Assembly (NCBI RefSeq): GCF_002086125.1 | Contig: NZ_MVHG01000026.1 | Location: 1 to 55,709, forward strand | Length of the DNA: 55,709 nucleotides | Reading direction: 5' to 3' | Origin: Mycobacterium arosiense ATCC BAA-1401 = DSM 45069 | GTDB lineage: Bacteria > Actinomycetota > Actinomycetes > Mycobacteriales > Mycobacteriaceae | In this document: in pieces, positions 8,278 to 17,950 of the stretch | Layout: each line of letters starts with the position of its first letter | Position numbering within the stretch: position 1 is the stretch's first letter | Notes under the pieces: generated by a model | What the model saw: the letters and a program-made list of their open reading frames with translations, nothing else | What the model was told of the DNA's origin: nothing | Databases searched by the model: none | Program-made: the position numbers and the translations under genes

Positions 8278-9752
8278 ACGCCTCCCTGCGCCGGATCTCG
8301 GTGACCGTGATGGCGTTGATCGTGTTGCTGTTGATCAACGCCACCATGACGCAGGTCTTCGCCGCCGACTCGCTGCGTGCCGACCCGCGCAACCAGCGGG
8401 TCCTGCTCGACGAGTATTCGCGTCAGCGCGGGCAGATCGTGGCCGGCGGCCAGCTATTGGCCTACTCGGCGGCCACCGACAACCGCTACCGCTTCCTGCG
8501 TGTGTATCCCAACCCCGCGGTGTACGCGCCGGTCACCGGTTTCTACTCGCTGCGATATTCCAGCACCGGCCTGGAGCGCGCCGAGGATCCGCTGTTGAAC
8601 GGCTCCGACGAGCGGCTGTTCGGGCGCAGGCTGGCCGACTTCTTCACCGGTCGCGATCCGCGCGGGGCGAACGTCGGCACCACGATCAAGCCGCGGGTTC
8701 AGCAGGCCGCCTGGGACGCGATGCAACAGGGCTGCGGCGGTCCGCCGTGCAAGGGCGCCGTCGTCGCCCTCGAGCCGTCGACCGGCAGGATCTTGGCGAT
8801 GGTGTCGTCCCCGTCGTATGACCCCAACCTGTTGTCGTCACACGATCCCGAGGTGCAGGCACAGGCGTGGCAGAAGTTGCGTGACGACCCGGACAATCCC
8901 CTGGCGAACCGTGCCATCTCGGAGACCTACCCGCCCGGATCCACCTTCAAAGTGATCACCACCGCGGCCGCGCTGCAGGGCGGTGCTTCCGACACCGAGC
9001 AGCTGACCGCGGCGCGGTCGATTCCGCTACCCAACAGCACCGCGACTTTGGAGAACTACGGTGGGGAGTCGTGTGGCAACGAGCCGACGGTGTCGCTGCA
9101 GCAGGCCTTTGCCCTGTCCTGCAACACCGCTTTTGTCCAGCTCGGGCTCCGTACCGGGTCCGACGCGCTGCGCAACATGGCTCGCTCGTTCGGGCTGGAC
9201 AGCACGCCCAGCGTCATCCCGCTGCAGGTAGCGGAATCGACCATCGGGATCATTCCGGACGCCGCGGCGCTGGGAATGACGAGCATCGGCCAGAAGGATG
9301 TCGCCATGACACCTCTGCAGAACGCCGAAATCGCCGCGACCATCGCGAACGATGGGGTGACGATGCAGCCCTACCTGGTCGACAGCCTCAAGGGGCCCGA
9401 CCTGACCACCATCAGCACCACAGCACCGTATGAGCAGCGGCGCGCCGTGTCACCGCAGGTCGCCGCTAAGCTAACAGAGCTGATGGTCGGCGCCGAGAGG
9501 GTCGCACAACAGAAAGGGGCCATTCCCGGCGTGCAGATCGCATCGAAGACTGGTACCGCAGAGCATGGCAGCGATCCGCGGCACACCCCGCCGCACGCGT
9601 GGTACATCGCTTTCGCGCCCGCACAGACCCCGAAGGTCGCCGTGGCGGTGTTGGTGGAGAATGGCGCCGACCGCCTGTCCGCGACGGGGGGTGCACTCGC
9701 CGCGCCGATCGGACGGGCTGTCATCCAGGCTGCGCTACAGGGAGGACCATGA
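8274..9752 (+). CDS. pbpA: PbpA, class B penicillin-binding protein
   Basis: The protein has 492 residues. An N-terminal membrane anchor (about 10-30) precedes a pedestal region and a transpeptidase domain from about 140. The active-site motifs are STFK with nucleophile Ser223, SCN (in ALSCNTAF), and KTGT (in [10 protein letters not shown]). The enzyme cross-links peptidoglycan in the periplasm and works with RodA. In mycobacteria it is phosphorylated by PknB. Start ATG 8274 overlaps the rodA stop; the frame is open far upstream, but that part overlaps rodA and is not coding. The stop overlaps pknA by 4 bp. Confidence 0.96.
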   Translation: MNASLRRISVTVMALIVLLLINATMTQVFAADSLRADPRNQRVLLDEYSRQRGQIVAGGQLLAYSAATDNRYRFLRVYPNPAVYAPVTGFYSLRYSSTGLERAEDPLLNGSDERLFGRRLADFFTGRDPRGANVGTTIKPRVQQAAWDAMQQGCGGPPCKGAVVALEPSTGRILAMVSSPSYDPNLLSSHDPEVQAQAWQKLRDDPDNPLANRAISETYPPGSTFKVITTAAALQGGASDTEQLTAARSIPLPNSTATLENYGGESCGNEPTVSLQQAFALSCNTAFVQLGLRTGSDALRNMARSFGLDSTPSVIPLQVAESTIGIIPDAAALGMTSIGQKDVAMTPLQNAEIAATIANDGVTMQPYLVDSLKGPDLTTISTTAPYEQRRAVSPQVAAKLTELMVGAERVAQQKGAIPGVQIASKTGTAEHGSDPRHTPPHAWYIAFAPAQTPKVAVAVLVENGADRLSATGGALAAPIGRAVIQAALQGGP

Positions 9753-11032
9753 GCCCGCGAGTTGGTGTGACGCTGTCTGGCAGATACCGCCTTCAGCGCC
9801 TGATCGCCACCGGCGGCATGGGGCAGGTGTGGGAGGCGGTGGACAGCCGGCTGGGTCGGCGCGTCGCGGTCAAGGTCCTCAAGCAGGAGTTCTCCCAGGA
9901 CCCCGAGTTCATCGAGCGGTTCCGCGCCGAAGCGCGTACGACCGCGATGCTCAACCACCCCGGCATCGCCGCCGTCCACGACTACGGCGAAAGCCAGCTC
10001 GACGGGGAAGGCCGGACCGCCTACCTGGTGATGGAGCTGGTCAACGGTGAGCCGCTGAACTCGGTGCTCAAGCGCACCGGCCGGCTGTCGCTGCGGCACG
10101 CGCTGGACATGCTCGAGCAGACCGGTCGCGCCCTGCAAGTGGCGCACGCCGCCGGCCTGGTGCACCGCGACGTGAAGCCCGGGAACATCCTGATCACCCC
10201 GACCGGCCAGGTGAAGATCACCGACTTCGGCATCGCCAAGGCGGTGGACGCCGCGCCGGTGACCCAGACGGGGATGGTGATGGGCACCGCCCAATACATC
10301 GCGCCCGAACAGGCCCTGGGTCACGACGCCACCCCGTCCAGCGACGTGTACTCGCTGGGAGTCGTTGGCTACGAGGTTGTTTCGGGCAAGCGGCCGTTTA
10401 CCGGCGATGGCGCGCTGACGGTGGCCATGAAGCACATCAAAGAACCGCCGCCGCCGCTGCCCGCGGAGCTCCCGCCCAACGTCCGCGAGCTCATCGAGAT
10501 CACCCTGGTGAAGAACCCCGCGATGCGCTACCGCAGCGGTGGGCCGTTCGCCGACGCCGTGGCCGCGGTGCGCGCCGGCCGTCGTCCGCCGCGGCCCAGC
10601 CAGTCGCCGCCTCCGGGCCGCGCTTCGCCGGCGGCCATTCCGTCCAGCCCCACCACCCGCGCCGCCGCGGTGTCCCCGGGCCGAAGCGCCGCGCCCCGAC
10701 GGTCGCGGCCGACCACCGGCGGCCATCGCCCGCCCCCGGCCAGGCGGACCTTCTCGTCGGGTCAGCGGGCCCTGTTGTGGGCCGCCGGTGTGCTCGGCGC
10801 GCTGGCGATCATCATCGCGGTGCTCATCGTCATCAATTCGCGGACGGACCAGCAGCAACAGCCGCCTACCGTGACGGACACCGGGACCCCACCCGCATCC
10901 GCGCCGCCGGCGAGCAATACGCCGAGCGGTTCGGGGGCCCGGCCCGGTGTGCGGCTGGATTGGCCGGATGACGGGACAATAGGGACTTCCGGCTTCCACA
11001 ACGTGCCGGCCCGACACGGAACACCGCAATGA
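9749..11032 (+). CDS. pknA: PknA, transmembrane Ser/Thr protein kinase
   Basis: The protein has 427 residues. The kinase domain (about 13-275) has the glycine loop [11 protein letters not shown], catalytic Lys42 (VAVKVL), [14 protein letters not shown] and the activation-loop end [11 protein letters not shown] Pro/Arg/Ser-rich juxtamembrane stretch follows, then one membrane helix at about 341-362 and a short outside tail without PASTA repeats. PknA controls cell shape and division by phosphorylating Wag31, FipA and others. The start ATG 9749 has GGAGG just upstream and overlaps the pbpA stop; the pknB ATG overlaps its own stop. Confidence 0.97.
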   Translation: MSPRVGVTLSGRYRLQRLIATGGMGQVWEAVDSRLGRRVAVKVLKQEFSQDPEFIERFRAEARTTAMLNHPGIAAVHDYGESQLDGEGRTAYLVMELVNGEPLNSVLKRTGRLSLRHALDMLEQTGRALQVAHAAGLVHRDVKPGNILITPTGQVKITDFGIAKAVDAAPVTQTGMVMGTAQYIAPEQALGHDATPSSDVYSLGVVGYEVVSGKRPFTGDGALTVAMKHIKEPPPPLPAELPPNVRELIEITLVKNPAMRYRSGGPFADAVAAVRAGRRPPRPSQSPPPGRASPAAIPSSPTTRAAAVSPGRSAAPRRSRPTTGGHRPPPARRTFSSGQRALLWAAGVLGALAIIIAVLIVINSRTDQQQQPPTVTDTGTPPASAPPASNTPSGSGARPGVRLDWPDDGTIGTSGFHNVPARHGTPQ

Positions 11033-12909
11033 CCACACCGCAGCACCTGTCTGACCGCTACGAACTGGGCGAAATCCTGGGCTTCGGGGGCATGTCCGAG
11101 GTTCACCTGGCCCGCGACGTCCGCTTGCATCGCGATGTCGCGGTCAAGGTGCTGCGCGCAGATCTGGCCCGCGACCCCAGCTTCTACCTTCGCTTCCGGC
11201 GCGAGGCGCAAAACGCCGCCGCGCTGAATCACCCGTCCATCGTCGCCGTCTACGACACCGGTGAGGCCGAGACGCCCACGGGTCCGCTGCCCTACATCGT
11301 CATGGAATACGTCGACGGCGTCACCCTGCGCGACATCGTGCACACCGATGGCCCGCTGCCGCCGCGCCGGGCCATCGAGATCATCGCCGACGCGTGCCAG
11401 GCGTTGAACTTCAGCCACCAGAACGGCATCATCCACCGCGACGTCAAGCCGGCCAACATCATGATCAGCACCACCAACGCGGTCAAGGTGATGGACTTCG
11501 GCATCGCCCGCGCGATCGCCGACAGCGGCAACAGCGTCACCCAGACCGCCGCGGTGATCGGAACCGCGCAGTACCTGTCCCCCGAGCAGGCCCGCGGCGA
11601 CACCGTCGACGCGCGTTCCGACGTGTACTCCTTGGGCTGCGTCCTTTACGAAATCCTCACGGGCGAACCGCCTTTCACCGGGGATTCGCCCGTCGCCGTT
11701 GCGTATCAACATGTTCGGGAAGATCCGGTCCCGCCGTCGCAGCGGCACAACGGCATCTCGGCCGACCTCGACGCCGTGGTGCTCAAGGCGCTGGCCAAGA
11801 ACCCCGACAACCGCTACCAGACCGCGGCGGAGATGCGGGCCGATCTGGTTCGGGTGCACAACGGCGAGAAGCCCGAAGCGCCCAGGGTGCTCACCGACGC
11901 CGACCGCAGCTCGCTGCTGTCCTCGGGTGCGGGTAGCTCCGGCCCGACGCGCACCGATCCGCTGCCGCGTCAGATTCTCGCCGACGCGGGCGAGGACCGC
12001 AGCGTCGGTTCGGTCGGCCGTTGGATCGTCGCGGTCGCCGCGCTCGCTGTCCTGACGATCGTTGTCGTCATTGCTTTCAACACCTTTGGCGGCAGCGCCC
12101 GCGACGTGCAGGTGCCCGACGTGCGAGGGCAGGTGTCCGCCGACGCCATCGCGGCGCTGCAGAACCACGGCTTCAAGACCCGGACATTGCAAAAGCCGGA
12201 TTCGACCGTCCCGCCCGACCACGTCATCGGTACCGACCCGGGCGCCAACGCGTCGGTCAATGCGGGCGATGAGATCACGATCAACGTCTCCACCGGCCCC
12301 GAACAGCGCGAGGTGCCCGATGTCTCCTCGCTGAGCTACGCCGACGCGGTCGCCAAGCTGAAGGCCGCGGGCTTCAGTAAGTTCAAGCAGGCCAACTCGC
12401 CGTCGACCCCGGAGCTGCTGGGCAAGGTGATCGGGACCAACCCGCCGGCCAACCAGACGTCGGCGATCACTAATGTCGTCACCCTCATCGTCGGTTCCGG
12501 GCCCGAGACCAAGCAGGTCCCCGATGTCGCCGGCCAGACCGTGGACATCGCGCAGAAGAATCTGGCCGTCTACGGTTTCAGCAAGGTCACCCAGGTGCAG
12601 GTGGACAGCACCCGCTCGGCCGGCGAAGTGATCGGCACCAATCCGCCCAAGGGCCAGACGGTTCCGGTGGACTCGGTGATCGAGTTGCAGGTGTCCAAGG
12701 GCAACCAGTTCGTCATGCCCGACCTATCCGGCATGTTCTGGACTGACGCCGAACCACGGCTACGGGCGCTGGGCTGGACGGGCATCCTGGACAAGGGCGC
12801 CGACGTCGACGCCGGGGGCTCCCAGTCCCACCGGGTGGTCTATCAGAACCCGCCGGCGGGCGCCGGGGTCAACCGCGACGGCATCATCACGCTGAAGTTC
12901 GGTCAGTAG
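11029..12909 (+). CDS. pknB: PknB, PASTA-domain Ser/Thr protein kinase
   Basis: The protein has 626 residues, the same length as in M. tuberculosis. The kinase domain (about 10-275) has [11 protein letters not shown], Lys40, HRDVKPAN and DFGIAR, and the activation loop [17 protein letters not shown] holds the usual autophosphorylated threonines. One membrane helix lies at about 332-352. Four extracellular PASTA repeats fill the C-terminus; they bind muropeptides and lipid II. PknB is essential and tunes peptidoglycan synthesis through CwlM, MviN and PbpA. Its 3' end overlaps the convergent trpG by 23 bp. Confidence 0.98.
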   Translation: MTTPQHLSDRYELGEILGFGGMSEVHLARDVRLHRDVAVKVLRADLARDPSFYLRFRREAQNAAALNHPSIVAVYDTGEAETPTGPLPYIVMEYVDGVTLRDIVHTDGPLPPRRAIEIIADACQALNFSHQNGIIHRDVKPANIMISTTNAVKVMDFGIARAIADSGNSVTQTAAVIGTAQYLSPEQARGDTVDARSDVYSLGCVLYEILTGEPPFTGDSPVAVAYQHVREDPVPPSQRHNGISADLDAVVLKALAKNPDNRYQTAAEMRADLVRVHNGEKPEAPRVLTDADRSSLLSSGAGSSGPTRTDPLPRQILADAGEDRSVGSVGRWIVAVAALAVLTIVVVIAFNTFGGSARDVQVPDVRGQVSADAIAALQNHGFKTRTLQKPDSTVPPDHVIGTDPGANASVNAGDEITINVSTGPEQREVPDVSSLSYADAVAKLKAAGFSKFKQANSPSTPELLGKVIGTNPPANQTSAITNVVTLIVGSGPETKQVPDVAGQTVDIAQKNLAVYGFSKVTQVQVDSTRSAGEVIGTNPPKGQTVPVDSVIELQVSKGNQFVMPDLSGMFWTDAEPRLRALGWTGILDKGADVDAGGSQSHRVVYQNPPAGAGVNRDGIITLKFGQ

Positions 12910-13573
12910 CCGCCGGTTCGGACGGGAAATACGGCCGCACCGCGGCGTGCACCTCATTCTCGAGCCGGCGCACCAACGTGTCGTCGCGCTCCCACCCACA
13001 ATCGGCGAGCCAGTTCGCCAACATTCGGTGGCCGCCCTCGGTGAGGATCGACTCCGGGTGGAACTGGACCCCGTGGATCGGTAATTCACTGTGCCGCACG
13101 CCCATGATCACGCCGCTCGGGGTGTGGGCCGTGACCTGCAGTACCGGCGGCAACGACTCGGGCAGGATGGTCAGCGAGTGGTAGCGGGTCGCCGTGAATG
13201 GATCCGGAAGCCCTTGCAGCACACCCGCATTGGTGTGATGGACGCTGCTGGTCTTGCCGTGCAGCAGTTCGGGGGCGCGGTCGACGGTGGCGCCGAATGC
13301 GACGCCGATGGCCTGGTGCCCCAGGCAGACCCCCAGCAGCGGCGTCCGCTCGGCGGCACAGGCGCGAACCATCGGGATCGACGCGCCCGCGCGTTCCGGG
13401 GTGCCCGGGCCCGGACTAAGCAGCACGCCGTCGAACTGCCGGGCGACGGCTGCCTGGTCGGAGAGCCGGGTGTCGTCGTTGCGCCAGACTTCCGCGTTCA
13501 CACCCAGCTGACCGAGGTACTGCACCAGGTTGAACACGAAGCTGTCGTAATTATCGACAACCAGGATCCGCAT
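12887..13573 (-). CDS. trpG: TrpG/PabA, glutamine amidotransferase component
   Basis: The 228-residue class I glutamine amidotransferase has the oxyanion motif SPGPGTP, the nucleophile-elbow motif GVCLGHQ and a catalytic His-Glu in HPES. It releases ammonia from glutamine for anthranilate synthase or aminodeoxychorismate synthase. In M. tuberculosis the single protein at this locus (Rv0013) is annotated trpG and may serve both tryptophan and folate synthesis. It converges on pknB, with overlapping 3' ends. The DUF881 gene lies upstream on the same strand. Confidence 0.95.
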   Translation of the reverse strand: MRILVVDNYDSFVFNLVQYLGQLGVNAEVWRNDDTRLSDQAAVARQFDGVLLSPGPGTPERAGASIPMVRACAAERTPLLGVCLGHQAIGVAFGATVDRAPELLHGKTSSVHHTNAGVLQGLPDPFTATRYHSLTILPESLPPVLQVTAHTPSGVIMGVRHSELPIHGVQFHPESILTEGGHRMLANWLADCGWERDDTLVRRLENEVHAAVRPYFPSEPAATDRTSA

Positions 13574-13621
13574 CGTGTCAGGCTACCGTCTGGCGGCGCC
13601 CGTGCAGCTGGTCAGTGCACT

Positions 13622-14365
13622 TCAGTAGCCGATGGGCCCGTTGGACTGCGCGAAATGCAGCCGGTCGGGCTCGAAATGACCGACCACCTGCACGTCGGAC
13701 TTCACCGCTTCGTCGTAGCCGAGGCCGAAGCGGACCACGTATTGCTTGTACAGGGTCACCAGGGGAGCGGCGGCCAGGGCGGCTTGCATGGCCGCCGCGT
13801 TGCCGATCGCGGTGATCGTGTACGGCGGGCTGTAGGTCCGTCCGTTGAGCAGCAGCGTGTTGCCGACGCAGCGCGGCACCGACGTGGCGATGATCCGCTG
13901 ATCTTGCATCTGGATCGCCTCGGCCCCTGCGCTCCACAGCGTGTTGAGCACGGCCTCGATGTCTTGCTGATGCACCACCAGGTCGTCTGGGGAGGCGTCG
14001 CGCGGGAAGCGGCCGTTGGCGTCGCGCTGGGCGTCGGCCAGCGTGACCACCAGCCCCGGCCCGTGCACCGGGCTCATGCCCGCCTCGCCGGCGAGCTGAG
14101 TAGAGCGGCGCTGCATGGCCGACAGGGCGGCGCCCGAGGACCGGCCGTGCGCGGCGTCGATCTTGCCCGTCAGTTGCTCGCGTTGGGCGCTGAGACGGTT
14201 CACCGACGACTGCGCCTCGCGCACCAGGTCCACCAGCCGGGGAGCGTCGCTGCGGCGGATTTCGGCGCCGCCGGAGACTCCGTGGGTGGCGGCGAGCAAC
14301 AGTCCGGCCAGCAGACACACCACCGGGACGCCGAAGCGCCATGGCGACCGGCGCGTCTGGATCAT
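13622..14365 (-). CDS. DUF881 membrane-anchored protein (Rv0012-like)
   Basis: The protein has 247 residues. A hydrophobic anchor (about 11-27) is followed by a coiled-coil-like stretch (about 40-90, LVREAQSSVNRLSAQREQL). A conserved C-terminal domain contains GPGLVVTL, a DLVVHQQDIEAVLNTLWSAGAEAI segment and VGNTLLLNGRTYSPPY. This is the DUF881 layout found beside division genes in actinobacteria and firmicutes. It is probably an outward-facing cell-envelope protein; the biochemical role is unknown. It is divergent from crgA, with about 130 nt between them, and lies 48 nt before trpG. Confidence 0.9.
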   Translation of the reverse strand: MIQTRRSPWRFGVPVVCLLAGLLLAATHGVSGGAEIRRSDAPRLVDLVREAQSSVNRLSAQREQLTGKIDAAHGRSSGAALSAMQRRSTQLAGEAGMSPVHGPGLVVTLADAQRDANGRFPRDASPDDLVVHQQDIEAVLNTLWSAGAEAIQMQDQRIIATSVPRCVGNTLLLNGRTYSPPYTITAIGNAAAMQAALAAAPLVTLYKQYVVRFGLGYDEAVKSDVQVVGHFEPDRLHFAQSNGPIGY

Positions 14366-14495
14366 CGAGTCTCCATTTCCTGGTCACCGTCCCAGGTGAG
14401 TTAGTCTCGTAGCCAAGTCACGGGTGCAACTGCAGGTGTTTATCGTTGCACCCCGTCCCGCTCACCGTGTCGTTGAGGTAATCCGCGAGGTAATC

Positions 14496-14777
14496 ATGCC
14501 CAAGTCCAAGGTCCGCAAGAAGAACGACTTCACCGTCAGCGCGGTCAGCCGCACGCCGGTGAAAGTCAAGGTCGGGCCGTCGAGCGTGTGGTTTGTCGCG
14601 CTGTTCATCGGTCTCATGCTGATCGGCCTCGTCTGGCTGATGGTGTTCCAGCTGGCCGCCGTTGGGAGCCAGGCGCCGGCCGCCCTCAACTGGATGGCGC
14701 AACTGGGCCCGTGGAATTACGCGATCGCGTTCGCTTTCATGATCACCGGCTTGTTGCTCACGATGCGCTGGCACTGA
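14496..14777 (+). CDS. crgA: CrgA, cell division protein
   Basis: The protein has 93 residues, the family length. A basic N-terminal tail ([12 protein letters not shown]) precedes two membrane helices at about 31-53 and 72-91. CrgA recruits FtsI and interacts with FtsZ, FtsQ and CwsA at the mycobacterial septum. ATG 14496 is chosen because it gives the conserved start; the frame is open upstream to 14424 without conservation. The region between crgA and the next gene holds a palindrome and DnaA-box-like sites, listed separately. Confidence 0.96.
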   Translation: MPKSKVRKKNDFTVSAVSRTPVKVKVGPSSVWFVALFIGLMLIGLVWLMVFQLAAVGSQAPAALNWMAQLGPWNYAIAFAFMITGLLLTMRWH

Positions 14778-14848
14778 GCGGGACGGCCAGCGTAATGAAT
14801 TCATTTTTAGGCTGATCTGTTAACGCGTCAGCAACTTTTAAACCAGCC

Positions 14849-14897
14849 AATCACACGCGTGTGATTTATCCCCACTGTTGATAGCTGTTGTGGATAA
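14849..14897. promoter_or_regulatory. 18-bp palindrome next to a consensus DnaA box
   Basis: AATCACACGCGTGTGATT at 14849-14866 is a perfect 18-bp palindrome. It is followed by TTATCCCCA (14866-14874, one mismatch to the DnaA box) and TGTGGATAA (14889-14897), which is a perfect DnaA box TTATCCACA on the minus strand. The site lies 36 nt upstream of the PH-domain gene, where an operator would act. The sequence supports DnaA binding; its purpose, whether transcription control or DnaA titration, is inference. Confidence 0.6.
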
Positions 14898-14932
14898 CTA
14901 CATAGGCCGTGGTGGGAGGGGCTAAGGACCGC

Positions 14933-15358
14933 ATGCAGCAAACGGAATGGGAGCCGCACACAGCGGGAATCGCTGGTTGTGGAGCCGCGGCCGTTTTGAT
15001 GGCTATCGCGGCTGTGACCGTGGTCACAGACCCGCCCGGGCGGATTCTGGCGGGCGTTGCCGCAGCCGGTCTGCTGTTGTTTGCCGGCGTTTCGTGGCGC
15101 GCGCGTCCCAAGCTGGCAATCACGCCCGACGGCCTGGTGGTGCGCGGTTGGTTCCGAACGCAGGTATTGCAGCATTCCGACATCAAGATCATCCGCATCA
15201 TCGAGTTCCGCCGCTACGGGCGGAGGGTGCGATTACTTGAGGTCGAGACGGCCGACGACGACCTGGTGCTGTTCTCCCGATGGGACCTCGGAACGGACCC
15301 GGTGCAGGTGCTCGACGCGCTCACCGAAGCGGGCTACGCGGGCCGCCAGCAGCGCTGA
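14933..15358 (+). CDS. Membrane PH-domain protein (Rv0010c-like)
   Basis: The protein has 141 residues. Two hydrophobic helices (about 10-50) precede a bacterial PH-like domain (about 58-135) with RPKLAITPDGLVVRGWF and IIRIIEFRRYGRRVRLLEVE. I chose ATG 14933 because MQQT is the conserved start; an upstream GTG at 14909 is in frame. It is a conserved mycobacterial membrane protein of unknown function, placed among division genes and convergent with ppiA. Confidence 0.9.
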   Translation: MQQTEWEPHTAGIAGCGAAAVLMAIAAVTVVTDPPGRILAGVAAAGLLLFAGVSWRARPKLAITPDGLVVRGWFRTQVLQHSDIKIIRIIEFRRYGRRVRLLEVETADDDLVLFSRWDLGTDPVQVLDALTEAGYAGRQQR

Positions 15359-15383
15359 GCGGGCCCACGGCCGGCTGCGGGGT

Positions 15384-15932
15384 TCAGGAGATGGTGATCG
15401 ACTCGATGACGACCGGCTCGGTGGGACGGTCGTTGCCGTCGGTGCCCGTCGTGGAGATGGCGTCGACGACCTTCTGCGATTCGGGATCGGTCACTTCGCC
15501 GAAGATCGTGTGGCGCCGGTTCAGGTGCGGGGTTTCGCCGACGGTGATGAAGAACTGTGACCCGTTGGTGCCGGGGCCCGCGTTGGCCATCGCCAGCAGG
15601 TAGGGCTTGTCGAATTGCAGCTCGGGGTGGAACTCGTCGGCGAACTTGTAGCCCGGGCCGCCGCGACCCGTTCCGGTCGGGTCGCCGCCCTGAATCATGA
15701 AGCCCCGGATCACCCGGTGGAAGACCGCGCCGTCGTAGAAGGGGCCGGAAGAGCCTCCCGATGCGTTCTGCGTCGAGTACTCCTTGGTGCCCTGGGCCAG
15801 GCCAACGAAGTTGGCGACGGTCTTGGGCGCGTGGTTCCCGAAAAGGGCGACCTTGATGTCGCCGCGGTTGGTGTGGAGCGTGGCGGTGGCAGTCTGAAAG
15901 GGGCTGTTGGTCACGGCATGAGAGTCTGCCAT
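15384..15932 (-). CDS. ppiA: PpiA, cyclophilin-type peptidyl-prolyl isomerase
   Basis: The protein has 182 residues, as in M. tuberculosis Rv0009. Cyclophilin motifs are [14 protein letters not shown] (catalytic Arg), [17 protein letters not shown] and HTIFGEV. It catalyses cis-trans isomerisation at prolines. There is no signal peptide in the sequence, so it is probably cytoplasmic, although the homologue has been reported outside the cell. It is convergent with the PH-domain gene. Confidence 0.97.
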   Translation of the reverse strand: MADSHAVTNSPFQTATATLHTNRGDIKVALFGNHAPKTVANFVGLAQGTKEYSTQNASGGSSGPFYDGAVFHRVIRGFMIQGGDPTGTGRGGPGYKFADEFHPELQFDKPYLLAMANAGPGTNGSQFFITVGETPHLNRRHTIFGEVTDPESQKVVDAISTTGTDGNDRPTEPVVIESITIS

Positions 15933-16101
15933 TACCGGCGGGCGCTGCCGCGCGCGGTGTCACCCAAGGCGGAAGCGTCACCGAAATAGCGGCGCCCGCG
16001 CACCGCCGACGACGACGTCCCTATGCTGGCAGTCTGTTGGGTATCGGACGCTTTGAGCCGGCTTCACGGCCGGCTGGACCAGCGGGACAGAAAGGCGACA
16101 G

Positions 16102-16536
16102 ATGAGCGCGAAGGTGGATTCCCGGCTGACCCCGAGGCAGCGCTTGGCCCGCGGCCTGAGCTATTCGGCACAAGGACCGGTGGACCTCACCCGGGGGGTG
16201 GTCGGCCTGAGCGTCCAGTCCGCGCAGTCGACCGCGGCGCGGCTGCGTCGCCGGTACCAAGAGGGGCGGCTGGCCCGAGACCTCGCCGCGGCCCAAGAAA
16301 CTCTTGCCCAGGAGCTGGCCGCCGCACAGGAGGTGGTGACCGGCCTGCCCCAGGCGCTGCAGGACGCGCGACGCGCGCAGCGCCGGAACAAGCGCCCGCT
16401 GTTGTTCGCGGGCGTTGCCGTTGCCGTGCTCGCCGGCGGCGCCGCCGCATTCAGCATCATCCGGCGCTCCGTGCGATCGAAGCCCCAGGACCCCCAGTCG
16501 CGGCCGCCCAGCGTCGAGGTGCAGCCGCGTCCATAA
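16102..16536 (+). CDS. cwsA: CwsA, cell wall synthesis protein A
   Basis: The protein has 144 residues and corresponds to Rv0008c. A basic N-terminal part holds LTPRQRLARGLSYSAQGPVDLTRGVVGL. A helical Ala/Gln/Glu-rich middle (about 55-90) is probably coiled coil. One membrane helix lies at about 100-120, with a short tail. CwsA binds CrgA and the polar protein Wag31 and helps place cell-wall synthesis at poles and septum. ATG 16102 follows a GAAAGGCG ribosome binding site. In M. tuberculosis the next gene on this side is alaT; here about 19 kb lies between them, starting with the cytochrome P450 gene only 4 nt away. Confidence 0.92.
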   Translation: MSAKVDSRLTPRQRLARGLSYSAQGPVDLTRGVVGLSVQSAQSTAARLRRRYQEGRLARDLAAAQETLAQELAAAQEVVTGLPQALQDARRAQRRNKRPLLFAGVAVAVLAGGAAAFSIIRRSVRSKPQDPQSRPPSVEVQPRP

Positions 16537-16540
16537 CGGT

Positions 16541-17755
16541 TCACCGCGCCGCGAGTCGTATTCGTTCGCGGCGCCGAACCAGAATGCTCGGGAGCCATTC
16601 CCCGACGTCCGTACCGTCAATCCATGCGGTGCGCTCGAGCAGCATGCTCAGGACGATTCTAGCCTCCAACCGGGCCAGCGCGGCCCCCACGCAGAAATGC
16701 ACGCCCCTGCCGAAGCTCAGGTGACCCTTGCCGGTGGCACGGCCGAGCCGAAATTCGTTGGGCGCTTCGAAGTGCGCCGGGTCCCGATTGGCCGCTCCCC
16801 ACATCAACAGCAGATGCGAGTCGGCCGGCACGTCAACCCCACCCAGCGTGGTGTCGTGCCAAACGTGGCGGTAATGACCGCGAAACGGCGGCTCGAAGCG
16901 CAACACCTCTTCGATGAATCCCCCTAGCAATTCCGGCTTCTCGCGCAGCTTCAACTGAATCGCCGGGCGATCGGTGAGGATCCACACGGCGCTGCCCAGC
17001 AGCGAGGCTGTCGATTCGCCGGCCGCGCTGAACAGCGTGAGCATGATGCCCAGCGCCGGAACCTGCTCGAGCTCACCCGATGCGTAGCGCGCGGCCAAGT
17101 CGGGGATCAACGTGGATTGGTCAGTGTCACTTGCCCTTTCGAAATGATCCATTACGTAGGCGGACAGTTCTATCGCGGCCAGACCGGCCCGCTCGAGCTG
17201 TTCGGATGTGACGATGCCGTCGAGCAGCGTGGTGGTGGCGTAGCCCAGGCGGATCAGCCTGTCGACGTCATCATCGGGCAGGCCCAGCAACTTGCAGACC
17301 ACCATCATCGGCAGGCGGTTGGCAATTGCGCTCATCCATTCGATCTGACCGCCACGCAGGTTGTCTTCCCAAAGACGGTGGGCGGTCTCGACCGCGAATT
17401 GCTCGATGATCCGAATTCGCTTGGCGGACAAATGCGGCAGTAAAATCTTGCGGTGCATGGCATGCACCGGGTCGTCCGCGGTGGCCAGTGCGTGAGTCGG
17501 TCCCCCCGGCGCGCCCATGCCGAACGGGCGCACGGTGCCGTCTTCGTGGAAGACCATGGTCGCGGTCAGGTTGGACGAAAAATCCTCCACCCGATCGACC
17601 GCCTCTTGCACGGCGTCCCAACCGCATACGGCGTAGAACTCGGAGTCGCTGATGCGGTGCACCGGCGCCTCGGCCCGCATGCGGTCGAACAGGGGGTAGG
17701 GGTCCTGTATCGCGTCGCTGCCGAAGAATCGGATCGCCTTGTCCAAGACCGCCAT
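16541..17755 (-). CDS. cyp144: Cytochrome P450, CYP144 family
   Basis: From ATG 17755 the protein has 404 residues. Visible P450 features are the I-helix AAGEST (about 241-247), the K-helix EEVLRFEPPFRGHYRH and the heme loop FGRGVHFCVGAAL with Cys355. The sequence closely follows M. tuberculosis CYP144A1 (Rv1777) along its length, for example FGSDAIQDPYPLF and EFYAVCGWDAV. I chose the internal start because upstream residues are not conserved and the M. tuberculosis enzyme is known to have a 404-residue form starting at the equivalent Met; the frame is open to 17869. Its substrate is unknown. As in M. tuberculosis it is divergent from a TetR gene, but the pair is placed elsewhere in that genome. 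Confidence 0.9.
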   Translation of the reverse strand: MAVLDKAIRFFGSDAIQDPYPLFDRMRAEAPVHRISDSEFYAVCGWDAVQEAVDRVEDFSSNLTATMVFHEDGTVRPFGMGAPGGPTHALATADDPVHAMHRKILLPHLSAKRIRIIEQFAVETAHRLWEDNLRGGQIEWMSAIANRLPMMVVCKLLGLPDDDVDRLIRLGYATTTLLDGIVTSEQLERAGLAAIELSAYVMDHFERASDTDQSTLIPDLAARYASGELEQVPALGIMLTLFSAAGESTASLLGSAVWILTDRPAIQLKLREKPELLGGFIEEVLRFEPPFRGHYRHVWHDTTLGGVDVPADSHLLLMWGAANRDPAHFEAPNEFRLGRATGKGHLSFGRGVHFCVGAALARLEARIVLSMLLERTAWIDGTDVGEWLPSILVRRRERIRLAAR

Positions 17756-17877
17756 GTGTTTCAGGCTCGATGCGCAGCACCGGTGGGTCAATGGGATGCG
17801 GACAAGTTGAGGAACGTCCACGGTCCCGGCCGAGCGCGGCGGACTGCGCGCACCCGTTGCCAGCAGCACCTTCTGTT

Positions 17878-17909
17878 GAGAAAATCACGTTGCGTATTCT
17901 CACGTTGCG
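17878..17909. promoter_or_regulatory. Candidate TetR operator between cyp144 and its regulator
   Basis: CACGTTGCG occurs at 17886-17894 and 17901-17909, a direct repeat with 15-bp period. It overlaps an inverted repeat, GAGAA (17878-17882) with TTCTC (17897-17901). It lies in the divergent promoter region, where an autoregulating TetR protein would bind. No footprint is known to me. Confidence 0.5.
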
Positions 17910-17950
17910 AAAAGCATTTCCGTGGGCCGCAGACGGTGGAGCATGGACGG

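Noticed and set aside
9371..11038. 555-codon open frame on the minus strand opposite pbpA and pknA
   Set aside because: Antisense to two genes with complete catalytic motifs; composition is Arg/Gly/Ala-rich and resembles nothing known.
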